This document shows positions 8,853 to 18,642 of a stretch of DNA of 64,000 nt, in pieces. Below the pieces are notes generated by a model. That model searched no databases and was not told where the DNA came from. It saw only the letters and a program-made list of their open reading frames with translations. Origin of the DNA: Roseiarcus sp963742305 (GTDB lineage: Bacteria > Pseudomonadota > Alphaproteobacteria > Rhizobiales > Beijerinckiaceae); NCBI GenBank assembly GCA_963742305.1, contig CAVULN010000034.1, positions 1 to 64,000 of the forward strand. The letters run 5' to 3'. Every line of letters starts with the position of its first letter. The stretch's first letter is position 1. The translations under genes and the position numbers were made by a program.

Positions 8853-9203
8853 ATGATCGTTCGCGAGATCGTCTGGACCTGTTCCAATCCGCATGTCGCG
8901 CGCGCGGCGGTCGCCTCGATCGGCGGCGCTTTCGCGCGGCGCGTTTCGCGGGATGCGGCGAAGCGTAACCTGTCCAGCGGCATGTTCGCCGCGCGCCTCG
9001 TGCGCCGGTTCTCGCGCCAGGCGGGCGAACACGACTGGGAAGGCGTCAACCGGGCCACCCGCGGCGCTGACCAGCCGATCCTTTCGGGTCTGAAGTACAT
9101 TCTCGAACGCGGCGTCGAACTGGACGATGACGACGGCGATCCCGAATGGGGCTGGCGCCCGGTTGCAAATATGTCGTCCGGCTGCGCGGCGTTCAGCCAT
9201 TGA
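8853..9203 (+). CDS. Small hypothetical protein with strong ribosome-binding site
   Basis: I do not recognise this 116-residue protein. The ATG at 8853 is preceded by a near-perfect Shine-Dalgarno sequence AAGGAGG six bases upstream, which argues strongly for translation. The N-terminal half is basic (SIGGAFARRVSRDAAKR, VRRFSRQ), the C-terminal half is acidic (ELDDDDGDPEWGW) and ends in a short Ser/Cys/Ala tail. No signal peptide or membrane helix is seen. It is flanked by non-coding DNA on both sides and so seems to be monocistronic. Confidence 0.6.
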   Translation: MIVREIVWTCSNPHVARAAVASIGGAFARRVSRDAAKRNLSSGMFAARLVRRFSRQAGEHDWEGVNRATRGADQPILSGLKYILERGVELDDDDGDPEWGWRPVANMSSGCAAFSH

Positions 9204-9346
9204 CCTCCAGCCATTGAGGCGGACCGGGCGAATTCGCCAGGCCGCCGGCGGGCGCCCGCGCCTGCCGGGCTTCGCGATGAAGTCCCGCTTGTGAGGATTC
9301 GGGGCCTGGCCCACAATGGCGCCCCAACTCTCTCGGGCGCGCCCCC

Positions 9347-10807
9347 ATGTATCTCGGGCTGGACTGTGGAACCTCGGGGCTCAAGGCGCTCCTGACCGAC
9401 GACCGCGGCGAACCGGTCGCGAGCGCCGCCCGCGCCTATTCTCCAGACCGTCCGCGCCCCGGCTGGTCGGAGCAGAACCCTGACGTTTGGGCGGACGCGA
9501 TGGCCGGCGCGATCGCCGAGCTCAAAAGCGCGGCGGGCAAGGCGGTCGGCGCCGTGAAGGCGATCGGCTTCTCCGGGCAGATGCACGGCGCGGTGCTCTT
9601 GGACGGCGCCATGAAGCCGGTTCGCCCGGCGATCCTGCACAATGACGGACGCGCGTTTCGCGAGGCGGACGAACTCGCCCGCGACCATCCGGATCTCGCC
9701 CGGGTCGTCGGGGTGAAGCCGATGCCGGGCTTCACCGGGCCAAAGCTGAAATGGATCGCCAGATACGAGCCGGACAATCGAAGGCGCGTCGCTTCGCTTC
9801 TGTCGCCGAAGGACTATCTGCGCCTCAGGCTCACCGGCGAACTCGGCTCGGACATGAGCGACGCCGCCGGGACCTGGCTTCTCGATGAGGCGCGGCGCGC
9901 CTGGTCGGCGGAAGCCTTCGGCGCCTGCGACGCCGATCCGGCCTGGGCGCCGCCGCTCTTCGAGGGGTCGGCGCCGGCCGGCCGGATTCGGCCCAAGGCC
10001 GCTGACGCGCTTGGCCTGCCGCGCGGCGTTCTGACAGCGGCCGGGGGCGGCGACGCGGCGGCTGGCGCGGTGGGCCTGGGCGCGATTGGCCCGGGCGAAG
10101 CCTTCATCTCGCTCGGCACAGCGACCCAGCTCATCGTCGCGACCGGCCGGTACATGAGTGCGCCGGAAAAGCTGGTGCATGCCTTCGCCCATGCGCTGCC
10201 CGACCGCTGGTACGCGATGGCGGCGATGCTGAACGGCGCGGGCGCGCTTGCTTTCGCAGGCCGGCTTCTGAGCGCGGCCCCCGACGCGCTCGAACGCGAG
10301 GCGGCGGCGGACTATCCCGGTCCCGGCCCGCTTCTGTTCCTGCCCTATCTCAGCGGCGAGCGCACCCCGCTCGACGACCCTTACGCGCGGGGCGTCCTGT
10401 TCGGCATGAGCGAGCCGACGACGAGGGCGGACGTCGCCCGCGCGGTGATGGAGGGCGTGGCGCTGACGCTCGCCGAAGCGCGCGACTGTCTCGCCGCCGC
10501 GGGCGCTGGAATCGAGCGCGCCGGCCTCATCGGCGGCGGCGCGAAGAGTCGCTTATGGACGCGCATGATCGCCGCCGCGACCGGGCTGACCATCGTGCGC
10601 ATGAAGGGCGGCGAGACGGGCCCGGCCTTGGGCGCCGCCCGCCTTGCCCGCATCGCGCTCACCGGCGAGCCGCCGGAGGCCGTTTGCGTCAAACCCGAGA
10701 TCGCCGACGTGACCGAGCCGGAGACGGACCTCGCCGCGCAATTCGCGAAGCAGCGCGAGCGGTTCCAGGCTCTTTACTGCGCGCTCAAGCCGGAGTTCCG
10801 GCGTTAG
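9347..10807 (+). CDS. xylB: Xylulokinase (FGGY family)
   Basis: Xylulokinase phosphorylates D-xylulose to D-xylulose 5-phosphate, feeding the pentose phosphate pathway. The 486-residue protein opens with the ATP-binding LGLDCGTSGLKALL, has GFSGQMHGAVLLD and the substrate region, the catalytic Asp in AAGGGDAAAGAVG, and the C-terminal signature GLIGGGAKSRLW. All match the XylB subgroup rather than glycerol kinase. No xylose isomerase, transporter or regulator is adjacent, so the physiological substrate is uncertain. Its 3' end overlaps the convergent holA gene by four bases. Confidence 0.9.
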   Translation: MYLGLDCGTSGLKALLTDDRGEPVASAARAYSPDRPRPGWSEQNPDVWADAMAGAIAELKSAAGKAVGAVKAIGFSGQMHGAVLLDGAMKPVRPAILHNDGRAFREADELARDHPDLARVVGVKPMPGFTGPKLKWIARYEPDNRRRVASLLSPKDYLRLRLTGELGSDMSDAAGTWLLDEARRAWSAEAFGACDADPAWAPPLFEGSAPAGRIRPKAADALGLPRGVLTAAGGGDAAAGAVGLGAIGPGEAFISLGTATQLIVATGRYMSAPEKLVHAFAHALPDRWYAMAAMLNGAGALAFAGRLLSAAPDALEREAAADYPGPGPLLFLPYLSGERTPLDDPYARGVLFGMSEPTTRADVARAVMEGVALTLAEARDCLAAAGAGIERAGLIGGGAKSRLWTRMIAAATGLTIVRMKGGETGPALGAARLARIALTGEPPEAVCVKPEIADVTEPETDLAAQFAKQRERFQALYCALKPEFRR

Positions 10808-11847
10808 GGCTTCACTGCGCGGCGCCCGGCACGCCCTTGAGAGGCCAGCGCCCATAAGGCGCGCGTCGCCAAGGGCTCAGCGAGCCGCGATTCGGCGCGA
10901 ACACGGGCGCTCGCCAGCCGGACCGCCGGCAGGCGCCCGGCGATCGATTGCGTCGTCCAGCGCTCGGCCTGCCTCGCCAGCGCCCGGCGCGCCGAGGGCG
11001 GCAGTTTCACGAACAGGGCCTGGCAGGCGGCGTCGAACGGCCGTCCCTGATCCATCTCAAGCCTCAGCCGATGCAAGAGCGTCATCCGCGCGACAAGCCG
11101 GATCATCAGATAATCGGCTTCGCCGCCATCGTGAAAGTACCGGGCGAGCGACGCCTCGACCGCCGGGAGATCGCCGATCAGCGCGTGGTCGATGACCTCG
11201 TCGAGATTGGACGGCGCCGCGTCCGAAACAATCGCCTCCACGTCTTCGGCCGCGATCCGCGATTGGCCGCGCGCGTAAAGCATGAGTTTGGCGATCTCGC
11301 CGCGCGTCGTCCGGCGATCGGCGCCGACGAGGTCGATGAGCGCCGCGCGGGCGTCCGGCTCGATGGCAAGCCCGGCCGCGCGCGCTTCCGCGTCAATCAG
11401 CAATTCGAGCGTGCTCACGTCGTCGGAATAGCATTCGATCGCCGCGCGCGCGGCCGGGCTTTCGAACGCCGCTCGCAGGGCGGTCCCCTTCTTGAGCGGC
11501 CCGGCCTTGACGACGATCGCGCAATCGGCCGGGGGCCTTTCGAACAGAGGCTCGAGCGCGGGCAGAAGATCGCGCCCCTGGGCGTCGATCCAGATCGCCC
11601 TCGATCCCCCGAACATCGGAATCGCGTAGGCTTCGTCCTGAAGCGCGCCCGGGTCGCGCGCGACCGCGTCACCCTCGAGGCGCACGAGGCGCAACGGATC
11701 CGGGTCGTCGCCGATGCGCGCGCGAATGATGGCTTTGGTCCGCTCGTGGGTCAGGCCCTCATCGGGCCCATGAACGAGAAAGAAGCGAATGTCCTTCGGC
11801 AGGCGCTGGATGAAGCCGTCGGCGGCGGCGCTGTTCACGATGCTCAT
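10804..11847 (-). CDS. holA: DNA polymerase III subunit delta
   Basis: HolA opens the beta sliding clamp as part of the clamp loader. The 347-residue sequence has the family features: an N-terminal domain with FFLVHGPDEGLTHERT, a degenerate AAA+ module (CAIVVKAGPLKKGTALR), the TTRGEIAKLMLYA helix region and a C-terminal collar domain. The length is typical. It converges on xylB with a 4-base tail overlap and stands alone; the common partner lptE is not found upstream. Confidence 0.92.
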   Translation of the reverse strand: MSIVNSAAADGFIQRLPKDIRFFLVHGPDEGLTHERTKAIIRARIGDDPDPLRLVRLEGDAVARDPGALQDEAYAIPMFGGSRAIWIDAQGRDLLPALEPLFERPPADCAIVVKAGPLKKGTALRAAFESPAARAAIECYSDDVSTLELLIDAEARAAGLAIEPDARAALIDLVGADRRTTRGEIAKLMLYARGQSRIAAEDVEAIVSDAAPSNLDEVIDHALIGDLPAVEASLARYFHDGGEADYLMIRLVARMTLLHRLRLEMDQGRPFDAACQALFVKLPPSARRALARQAERWTTQSIAGRLPAVRLASARVRAESRLAEPLATRALWALASQGRAGRRAVKP

Positions 11848-11967
11848 GGCGAAGACTTAAATCGCACGCGGGTCCGCCGTGCGCCAATTCCCGCCGATCC
11901 GGGCTTTCGCACGATAGCGAAATCGTCTAGCACATCACCCCGCTTTCCCCTGAGCACGTGACGGATC

Positions 11968-13074
11968 ATGGCCACCTTCAAGCTCCTCATCTTTCCCGGC
12001 GACGGCGTCGGCCCGGAGGTCATGGCCGAAGCCGAGAAGATTATCGCGCATTTCAATAGCGAGGGCGGCGCCAAATTCGAGACCGAAAAAGGACTGGTCG
12101 GCGGAGGGGCGTACGATACGCACGGGAAGGCGATCAGCGACCACGACATGGACCTCGCACAACGCGCCGATGCGGTCCTCCTCGCCGCTGTCGGCGGCCC
12201 GAAATGGGATGGGGTTCCTTATGACGTCCGCCCGGAGGCGGGGCTTTTGCGCCTGCGCAAGGACCTTGGGCTCTACGCGAATCTGAGGCCGGCCATCTGC
12301 TACCCGGCGCTGGCTTCCGCTTCGTCGCTGAAGGCCGAGGTGGTCGAGGGGCTCGACATCATGATCGTGCGCGAACTCACCGGCGGCGTCTATTTCGGCG
12401 AGCCGAAAACGATCACCGATCTCGGCAATGGCCAGCGCCGTGCGATCGACACGCAGGTCTACGACACCTACGAGATCGAGCGGATCGGGCGCACCGCCTT
12501 CGAACTCGCGCGCACCCGGGGAAACAAGGTGACCTCGGCCGAGAAGCGCAACGTGATGAAGTCCGGCGTCCTGTGGAACGACGTGATGAGCGCCCTGCAC
12601 AAGCGGGAATACGCGGACGTCAAGCTCGAACATCAGCTGGCCGACGCGCTCGGCATGCAGCTCGTGCGCTGGCCCAAGCAGTTCGACGTCATCGTCACCG
12701 ACAATCTGTTCGGCGACATGCTGTCCGACGTCGCGGCGATGCTGACCGGTTCGCTTGGCATGCTGCCCTCCGCCTCGCTCGGCGACGTCGAGCCGAAGAG
12801 CGGCCGGCGCAAGGCGCTCTACGAGCCGGTCCACGGATCGGCGCCCGACATCGCAGGCAAGGGGATCGCCAATCCGATCGCAATGATCGGCTCGTTCGGC
12901 ATGGCGTTGCGCTATTCGTTCGGGCTTGGCGAAGCGGCGGACCGGCTCGACAAGGCGATCGCCGGCGTGCTCGCCGCCGGATACCGCACCGCCGACATCC
13001 GCGGCGAAGCGGGCGCGACCGTCTCGACGAGCGAGATGGGCGATGCGATCGTCACCGAACTCAGGCGCAATTGA
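11968..13074 (+). CDS. leuB: 3-Isopropylmalate dehydrogenase
   Basis: LeuB oxidatively decarboxylates 3-isopropylmalate to 2-ketoisocaproate with NAD in leucine synthesis. The 368-residue protein carries LLIFPGDGVGPEVM, the substrate-binding arginine region (AGLLRLRKDLGLYANLRP), the Tyr in ELTGGVYFGEP, and the metal-binding signature VTDNLFGDMLSD followed by GMLPSASLG and EPVHGSAPDIAGKG. It is full length. It is monocistronic here, without leuA, leuC or leuD. Confidence 0.97.
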   Translation: MATFKLLIFPGDGVGPEVMAEAEKIIAHFNSEGGAKFETEKGLVGGGAYDTHGKAISDHDMDLAQRADAVLLAAVGGPKWDGVPYDVRPEAGLLRLRKDLGLYANLRPAICYPALASASSLKAEVVEGLDIMIVRELTGGVYFGEPKTITDLGNGQRRAIDTQVYDTYEIERIGRTAFELARTRGNKVTSAEKRNVMKSGVLWNDVMSALHKREYADVKLEHQLADALGMQLVRWPKQFDVIVTDNLFGDMLSDVAAMLTGSLGMLPSASLGDVEPKSGRRKALYEPVHGSAPDIAGKGIANPIAMIGSFGMALRYSFGLGEAADRLDKAIAGVLAAGYRTADIRGEAGATVSTSEMGDAIVTELRRN

Positions 13075-13128
13075 CAGGCGCTGCGCCGCGCCCTCAACCT
13101 GTCGCGAGTTGCAAGGAGGCTTGTTGCG

Positions 13129-14299
13129 ATGCAAATCCGATCAGACGTCGCCGACCTCGTTCCCGACGCCCGGGCCTGGCGGCGCGAAATTCATCAGAAC
13201 CCGGGGCTCCTTTACGATGTCGAGGAGACCGCAAAATTCGTCGCCGACAAGCTTCGCGCCTTCGGCTGCGACGAGGTCAAGACGGGAATCGGCCGCACCG
13301 GCGTGGTCGGCGTCATTCGCGGCGCCAGGGGACCCTCGTCGCGCACGATCGGGCTCCGCGCCGATATGGACGCGCTGCCGATCGAGGAAGAAACCAACCT
13401 CCCCTATCGCTCCCGGATCCCGGGGAAAATGCACGCCTGCGGGCATGACGGGCACACCGCCATGCTGCTCGGCGCGGCGCGGCGCCTGGCTGAAACCCGC
13501 GACTTCGCCGGCAAGGCGGTGGTGATCTTTCAGCCCGCCGAGGAAGGCGGCGCGGGCGCGAAGGCGATGATCGACGACGGGCTCATGGACACGTTCGGCG
13601 TCGAGGAAGTCTATGGGATGCATAACATGCCGGCGCTGCCGGTCGGCGCCTTCAAGCTGCGCACGGGGCCGCTCATGGCCGCGGCCGACGAGATCACGAT
13701 CGTCATCGAAGGCCGGGGCGGCCACGCGGCGATGCCCCATCAGGGCGTCGATCCGGTGGTCGTGGGCGCTCAGATCGTGACCGCGCTTCAGACCATCGCC
13801 TCGCGCAATGTCGATCCGCTCGATGCTTGCGTCGTTTCGGTCACCCAATTTCACGCCGGCACGGCCAACAACATTATTCCCCAATCGGCCTGGCTCAATG
13901 GCACGGTGCGCACGCTTCAACCAGCGACCCGCGATTTCATTGAAAGGCGCATCCACGAGATCGCGGCCGGCGTCGCGGCCGCCAGCGGCGCGACGGCGCG
14001 GGTCGAATATCGCCGCAACTACCCCTCGACCGTCAATCATGCCGCTGAGACCGACTTCGCCGCGCGCGTGGCGCGCAAGGTTGCGGGCGAATTCGCAGGT
14101 CGATACGAACGCCGCCCCGGTCATGGGCGCCGAGGATTTTTCGTTCATGCTGGAAGCGCGCCCGGGGGCGTTCATCTTCCTCGGCAACGGCGACACCGCC
14201 AAGCTGCATCACCCGTCCTACGACTTCAACGACGACGCGCTCGCCTATGGCATGAGCTACTGGGTCGAACTGGTCGAGACGGCGCTCGCGCCAGCGTAA
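13129..14299 (+). CDS. M20-family amidohydrolase (hippurate hydrolase/N-acyl amino acid deacylase type), frameshifted
   Basis: M20D peptidases remove acyl groups from amino acids using a dinuclear metal site. Reading from the ATG at 13129 (GCAAGGAGG upstream), the protein has LRADMDALPIEEE, the metal motif HACGHDGHTAML, PAEEGGAGAKAMI and the dimerisation domain. Near 14090-14099 the frame changes by one base: the continuation VDTNAAPVMGAEDFSFML, then the final metal ligand in KLHHPSYDFND, lies in the next frame and ends at 14299. Removing one G around 14098 restores a protein of about 389 residues. In the uncorrected frame the product loses its last 65 residues and one metal ligand. Either a sequencing indel or a young pseudogene. 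Confidence 0.85.
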
Positions 14300-14309
14300 G
14301 GCCGCCGCC

Positions 14310-14987
14310 TCACAGCACTCCGAACGTGTCGAACGCCTCGCGCGCCCCCATGCCGCCCCGGATGGCGGTCGCGACCTTGTTCTCGGTCGACGCCTTGGCG
14401 AGCGCCGCCTCGACCGCCTCGGCCTCGATTTCGGCGGGGATGACGAGCACGCCCTCGCGATCGCCGAAGATGAGATCGCCCGGCGCGACGCGGACCCCTT
14501 CGATCTCGATTGCGACCCTGAAGTCGATCACCTTGCCGCGCGGGCCCTGGTCCTGGGCGTACAATCCGCGCGAGAAGGTCGGAAAGCCGAGCGCCTCGAT
14601 TCCCGCCGCGTCGCGGACGAAGCCGTTCAGCACCGCGCCCGCCGCGCCAAGGTAGCGCGCGCGGGTGGACATGAGCTCGCCCCAGAAGGCATAGCGAAGC
14701 GAGCCGCCGGTCGCGACATAGACTTCGCCCGGGCGCAGATCGTCGAGCGCCTCCAGCATCAGGCCGAAGGGCTTCGCGCCGGGGGCGCGGGAGTTCTCGT
14801 CGAAGATGTCGGCTTCGAGCACCGGCATGGCTCGGCCGATCACTTTCATGTCGGGTCTCAGCGGAGAGATCGCCTGCGGCAGGAACTGGCGCCGTCTTCC
14901 CATCCGGTCGAGCACGTCACCCACCACCGCGGTGAACAGCTCGTCGCGCAGGCTCGCGAACAGGACGTTTTCTTCCATCTTGGCCAT
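14310..14987 (-). CDS. RraA/HMG-aldolase-like protein
   Basis: The family includes the RNase E inhibitor RraA and class II 4-hydroxy-4-methyl-2-oxoglutarate aldolases. This 225-residue protein has VGDVLDRMGRR, the ligand loop GEVYVATGGSLRYAFWGELM, GAAGAVLNGFVRDAAGI with the Arg-Asp pair of the aldolase-like site, and the DLIFGDREGVLVIP strand. I chose the ATG at 14987 because it has an AGGG ribosome site and because conserved sequence begins there; the open frame runs up to 15071. Substrate cannot be assigned. The adjacent M20 hydrolase converges on it with a 10-base gap. Confidence 0.8.
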   Translation of the reverse strand: MAKMEENVLFASLRDELFTAVVGDVLDRMGRRRQFLPQAISPLRPDMKVIGRAMPVLEADIFDENSRAPGAKPFGLMLEALDDLRPGEVYVATGGSLRYAFWGELMSTRARYLGAAGAVLNGFVRDAAGIEALGFPTFSRGLYAQDQGPRGKVIDFRVAIEIEGVRVAPGDLIFGDREGVLVIPAEIEAEAVEAALAKASTENKVATAIRGGMGAREAFDTFGVL

Positions 14988-15035
14988 GTTTGCCCTGATC
15001 CCCATGCGGATCGCGACTCGGTCGACGCGACCCAT

Positions 15036-15085
15036 TGTAGCCCGCGCTCGCCGAGCGCGGCACGCGGTCAACGACCGCGTCTACT
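15036..15085. repeat. Double-hairpin palindromic element (REP-like)
   Basis: Two perfect 8-bp hairpins lie one base apart: CCGCGCTC-gcc-GAGCGCGG (15042-15060) and ACGCGGTC-aac-GACCGCGT (15062-15080). They are framed by GTAG (15037-15040) and CTAC (15081-15084), so the whole can fold as a two-armed structure on an outer stem. It sits between the ABC-F gene and the RraA-like gene, both on the minus strand. No T-run follows, so it is not a classical terminator. The layout resembles dispersed REP elements, but only one copy is present in this window. Confidence 0.6.
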
Positions 15086-15102
15086 CCGAACCACAATCCG
15101 CG

Positions 15103-16912
15103 CTACTGCCGTTCGAGCTCCTCGCGCAGGATTTCCAGGCCGAGCCATTCGTCCTCAGCCCCCGCGAGCGCGTCGCGCAATTCCGAATAGGTCTTTGTCG
15201 CGTCCATGAAGGCGGCGGGCTCGCGCGCGGGGAAGTCGACGTCGGCAAGCTGGCGCTCGAGCGCGTCGATGTCGGTCCGCAGATCTTCGATTCGCTTGGG
15301 CAGCGCCTCGAGCGCGCGGCGCTCGTTGAAGGAGAGCTTGCGCTTCGGCGCCGCAATCCGCTCGGCCGGCCGCCTCTCCGGCTTCGGCGCGGCCTCGACC
15401 GGCTGGGCGAGCGGACCGGCCAGGCCATAGCCCCGCTGGGCGACCATGTCGGAATAGCCGCCTGCATATTCGACCCATTTCCCGTTCCCCTCGGCGACAA
15501 TGACCGAGGTCGCCACGCGATCGAGAAAATCGCGGTCGTGACTGACGAGGAGGATCGTTCCGGCATAGTCGCCGAGCAGTTCCTGCAAAAGATCGAGGGT
15601 CTCGATGTCGAGGTCGTTGGTCGGCTCGTCGAGAACCATCAGGTTGGACGGCTTCGCCAGCGCGCGCGCGAGCATGAGCCGTCCGCGCTCGCCTCCGGAC
15701 AACCTGCCGATCGGCGTCCTCGCCTGCTCGGGCGGGAACAGGAAATCGCGCATGTAGCCGAGAACGTGGCGCCGTTCGCCGTTGATCGTGACGTAATCGC
15801 TGCCGCCGCCGGTCAGCGCGTCGATCGAGCGTGGTCATGGGCTCGAGCGAAGCGCGCCCCTGATCGAGCGCGGCCATCGTCACATTCGCGCCGAGCCGCA
15901 CCGAGCCGGAATCGGGCTCGAGAACACCTGTCAGGAGGTTGATGAGCGTGGTCTTGCCGGCGCCATTCGCCCCGACGATCCCGACCCGGTCGCCGCGCAT
16001 GACGCGCAGCGAAAAATCGCGCACGATTTCGCGCCCGTCATAGGCCTTGGCGATCCGCTCGGCCTCGATCGCGAGCACGCCCGAGGCCCGGGCGTCCTGC
16101 GCGATCATCGCGGCCGAGCCCACGGCCCGCCGCGCCTCGCGACGTTCGCGGCGCAAGTCCGCGAGTTCCCCCACCCGCCGCATGTTGCGCTTGCGCCGCG
16201 CGGTCACGCCATAGCGCATCCAGTGCTCTTCCTCGACGATCTTGCGGTCGAGCTTGTGGCGCTCGAGCTCCTCCTCCTCGAGCCTCGCATCGCGCCAGGT
16301 CTCGAAGGCGCCGAAGCCCTGATCGAGGCGGCGCGCGCGGCCGCGGTCGAGCCAGACCGTGGCGGTGGAGAGGTCCGCGAGCAACCGCTTGTCGTGACTG
16401 ATCAGCGCCAGCGCCGACCGGCTCGAGGCCAAGCGAGCTTCCAGCCACTCGATCGCGATGAGGTCGAGGTGATTGGTCGGCTCGTCGAGGAGCAGGATGT
16501 CGGGCTCGGGGCTCAGCGCCCTGACCAGCGCCGCCCGCCGGGCTTCGCCGCCCGAAAGGCGCGCGGGATCGGCGGCCGGGTCAAGCCCGAGTTCGGCCAT
16601 CATCGCCCGAGCCGCATAGGGGTCGTCGAACGGGCTCAAACCCGCGAGCACATACTCGAGCACGGTCCTAAATCCGGACATGTCCGGCTCCTGCGGCAGA
16701 TAGGCAAGCCGCGCCGAGGGCTGGACAAACCGGGTTCCGCGGTCGAACGTCAATTCGCCCGCCGCGATCCGGAACAGGGTCGACTTGCCCGATCCGTTGC
16801 GCCCGACCACGGCGATGCGGTCGCCGGCCGAAATGGACAATTCGGCGCCGTCCAGAAGCGGCGCGCCGCCAAGGGTCAGCGCGATGTCTCGCAATTGCAA
16901 AAGCGGCGGCAT
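15103..16912 (-). CDS. ABC-F ATPase of the Uup type, frameshifted
   Basis: ABC-F proteins have two ATPase domains and act on the ribosome or on branched DNA rather than in transport. The first domain has GRNGSGKSTLFRIA, LSGGEARRAALVRAL and LLLDEPTNHLDL, followed by the linker. The second has GANGAGKTTLINLL. Near 15821-15830 the frame shifts by one base; the rest, with RLSGGERGRLMLARAL, VLDEPTNDLDIETL and a charged C-terminal helical domain, continues in another frame to 15103. The corrected product is about 602 residues and, with the C-terminal extension, fits Uup. It is divergent from pgi. A sequencing indel is more likely than gene loss. Confidence 0.87.
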
Positions 16913-16974
16913 ATGAATAGTCCGGACCCGGGCGGCGTCACGCTTAACCGCAAGCAGGGGAAAGGAAAAGGCCC

Positions 16975-18633
16975 ATGGCGACGAAAGCGACTCTGGCGGC
17001 GCTGGCGAAACTGACCAGCTTGCGAGACGGCGTGCTGGCGCGGACGGCGAGAGCCGATTTCGCCGGCGATCCCGCGCGATTCAAGGCGTTCAGCGTGACC
17101 CTGGACGACCTCCTGTTCGACTATTCCAAGCAGCGCATCGACGCCGCGGTCCTCGCCGCGCTCGTCGATCTCGCCCGGGCGTGCGGGGTCGAGGCCAAGC
17201 GCGAGGCTATGTTCAAGGGCGAGAAGATCAACACGACCGAGAACCGCGCCGTACTGCATACCGCCTTGCGTAATTTCTCGGGGAAGCCGGTCGTGGTCGA
17301 TGGCCAGGACGTCATGCCGGACGTGATCGGCACGCGCGAGCGGATGCTGAGCTTCGCGGCGGATGTGCGCGAGGGACGGGCGCGGGGCGCGCTCGGCCAG
17401 CCGATGACCGACGTCGTCAACATCGGCATCGGCGGGTCCGATCTCGGCCCGGCCATGGCCGCGCGCGCATTGTCCCCGTACGCGCCGCCGAAATTGCACA
17501 GCCACTTCGTTTCCAATGTCGATGGGGCGGATATCGGCGACACGTTGCGTGGGCTCGATCCGTCGCGGACCCTGTTCATCGTGTCGTCGAAGACCTTCAC
17601 CACCCTCGAGACGATGACCAATGCGCGGACCGCGCGGGCATGGATCGCACAGGGGGTCGGCGAAGCGGCGGTCGGCGACCATTTCGCCGCCGTCTCGACC
17701 CAGCTCGACAAGGTGGCCGAATTCGGTATCCAGGCGACCCGGGTGTTCGGCTTCTGGGACTGGGTCGGCGGGCGCTATTCGGTCTGGTCGAGCATCGGCC
17801 TGCCGCTCGCGATCGCGATTGGACCGGACCGGTTCAATGATTTTCTCCACGGCGGCTACGAGGTCGACCAGCATTTCCGTGAAGCGCCGATCGAGCGCAA
17901 CATCCCGATCCTGATGGGATTGCTCAGCGTCTGGAACCGCAACGTCCTCGGCCACGCGACCCACGCGGTGATCCCGTACGACCAGCGGCTCGGGCGCTTT
18001 CCCGCCTATCTCCAGCAGTTGCAGATGGAGAGCAACGGCAAGAGCGTGCAGCTCGACGGGTCGCCCGCCAATACCGCGACCGGCCCGGTCGTGTGGGGCG
18101 AGCCCGGCACCAATGGCCAGCACGCCTTCTTCCAGCTCATCCATCAGGGAACGGAAATCGTTCCGGTGGACCTCCTGGTCGCGGCGACCCCGACAGACGC
18201 CGACGCGCATCATCACGATCTCCTGGTCGCCAATTGCCTGGCGCAGGGACAGGCCTTGATGCATGGCCGCACGCCCGCGGAGGCCGAGGCGCTCACCCTG
18301 AAGCAGGGCGCAAGCGCCGCCGACGCCCGTCGGCTCGCGCCGCACAAGAGCTTCTCCGGCAGCCGGCCGACCAGCACCTTCCTCTACAAGCGGCTCGATC
18401 CCCGCATGCTCGGGCGCCTCATCGCCCTTTACGAACACAAGGTGTTCACCGAGGGCGCGGTCTGGGACATCAATTCGTTCGACCAATGGGGGGTCGAACT
18501 GGGGAAGGAGCTCGCCTTGAGCCTCGCGCCGATCGTCGCCGACAAGGCTGCCGGCACGGCCGCGCTCGACCGCTCGACGGCAGGGCTGGTCGCCCACCTG
18601 CGCGAGCTGCGCGCGGCGGGGCCGCAGACGTGA
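16975..18633 (+). CDS. pgi: Glucose-6-phosphate isomerase
   Basis: Pgi interconverts glucose 6-phosphate and fructose 6-phosphate in the cytosol. The 552-residue sequence has the sugar-phosphate motifs NIGIGGSDLGPAMAARAL and SSKTFTTLETMTNA, the family signature GFWDWVGGRYSVWSSIG, and MESNGKSVQLDG. The catalytic Glu/His region (GTNGQHAFFQLIHQG) and terminal Lys region (INSFDQWGVELGK) are present. The 62-base gap to the divergent ABC-F gene must hold both promoters. Confidence 0.97.
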   Translation: MATKATLAALAKLTSLRDGVLARTARADFAGDPARFKAFSVTLDDLLFDYSKQRIDAAVLAALVDLARACGVEAKREAMFKGEKINTTENRAVLHTALRNFSGKPVVVDGQDVMPDVIGTRERMLSFAADVREGRARGALGQPMTDVVNIGIGGSDLGPAMAARALSPYAPPKLHSHFVSNVDGADIGDTLRGLDPSRTLFIVSSKTFTTLETMTNARTARAWIAQGVGEAAVGDHFAAVSTQLDKVAEFGIQATRVFGFWDWVGGRYSVWSSIGLPLAIAIGPDRFNDFLHGGYEVDQHFREAPIERNIPILMGLLSVWNRNVLGHATHAVIPYDQRLGRFPAYLQQLQMESNGKSVQLDGSPANTATGPVVWGEPGTNGQHAFFQLIHQGTEIVPVDLLVAATPTDADAHHHDLLVANCLAQGQALMHGRTPAEAEALTLKQGASAADARRLAPHKSFSGSRPTSTFLYKRLDPRMLGRLIALYEHKVFTEGAVWDINSFDQWGVELGKELALSLAPIVADKAAGTAALDRSTAGLVAHLRELRAAGPQT

Positions 18634-18642
18634 TGGCTGGAC

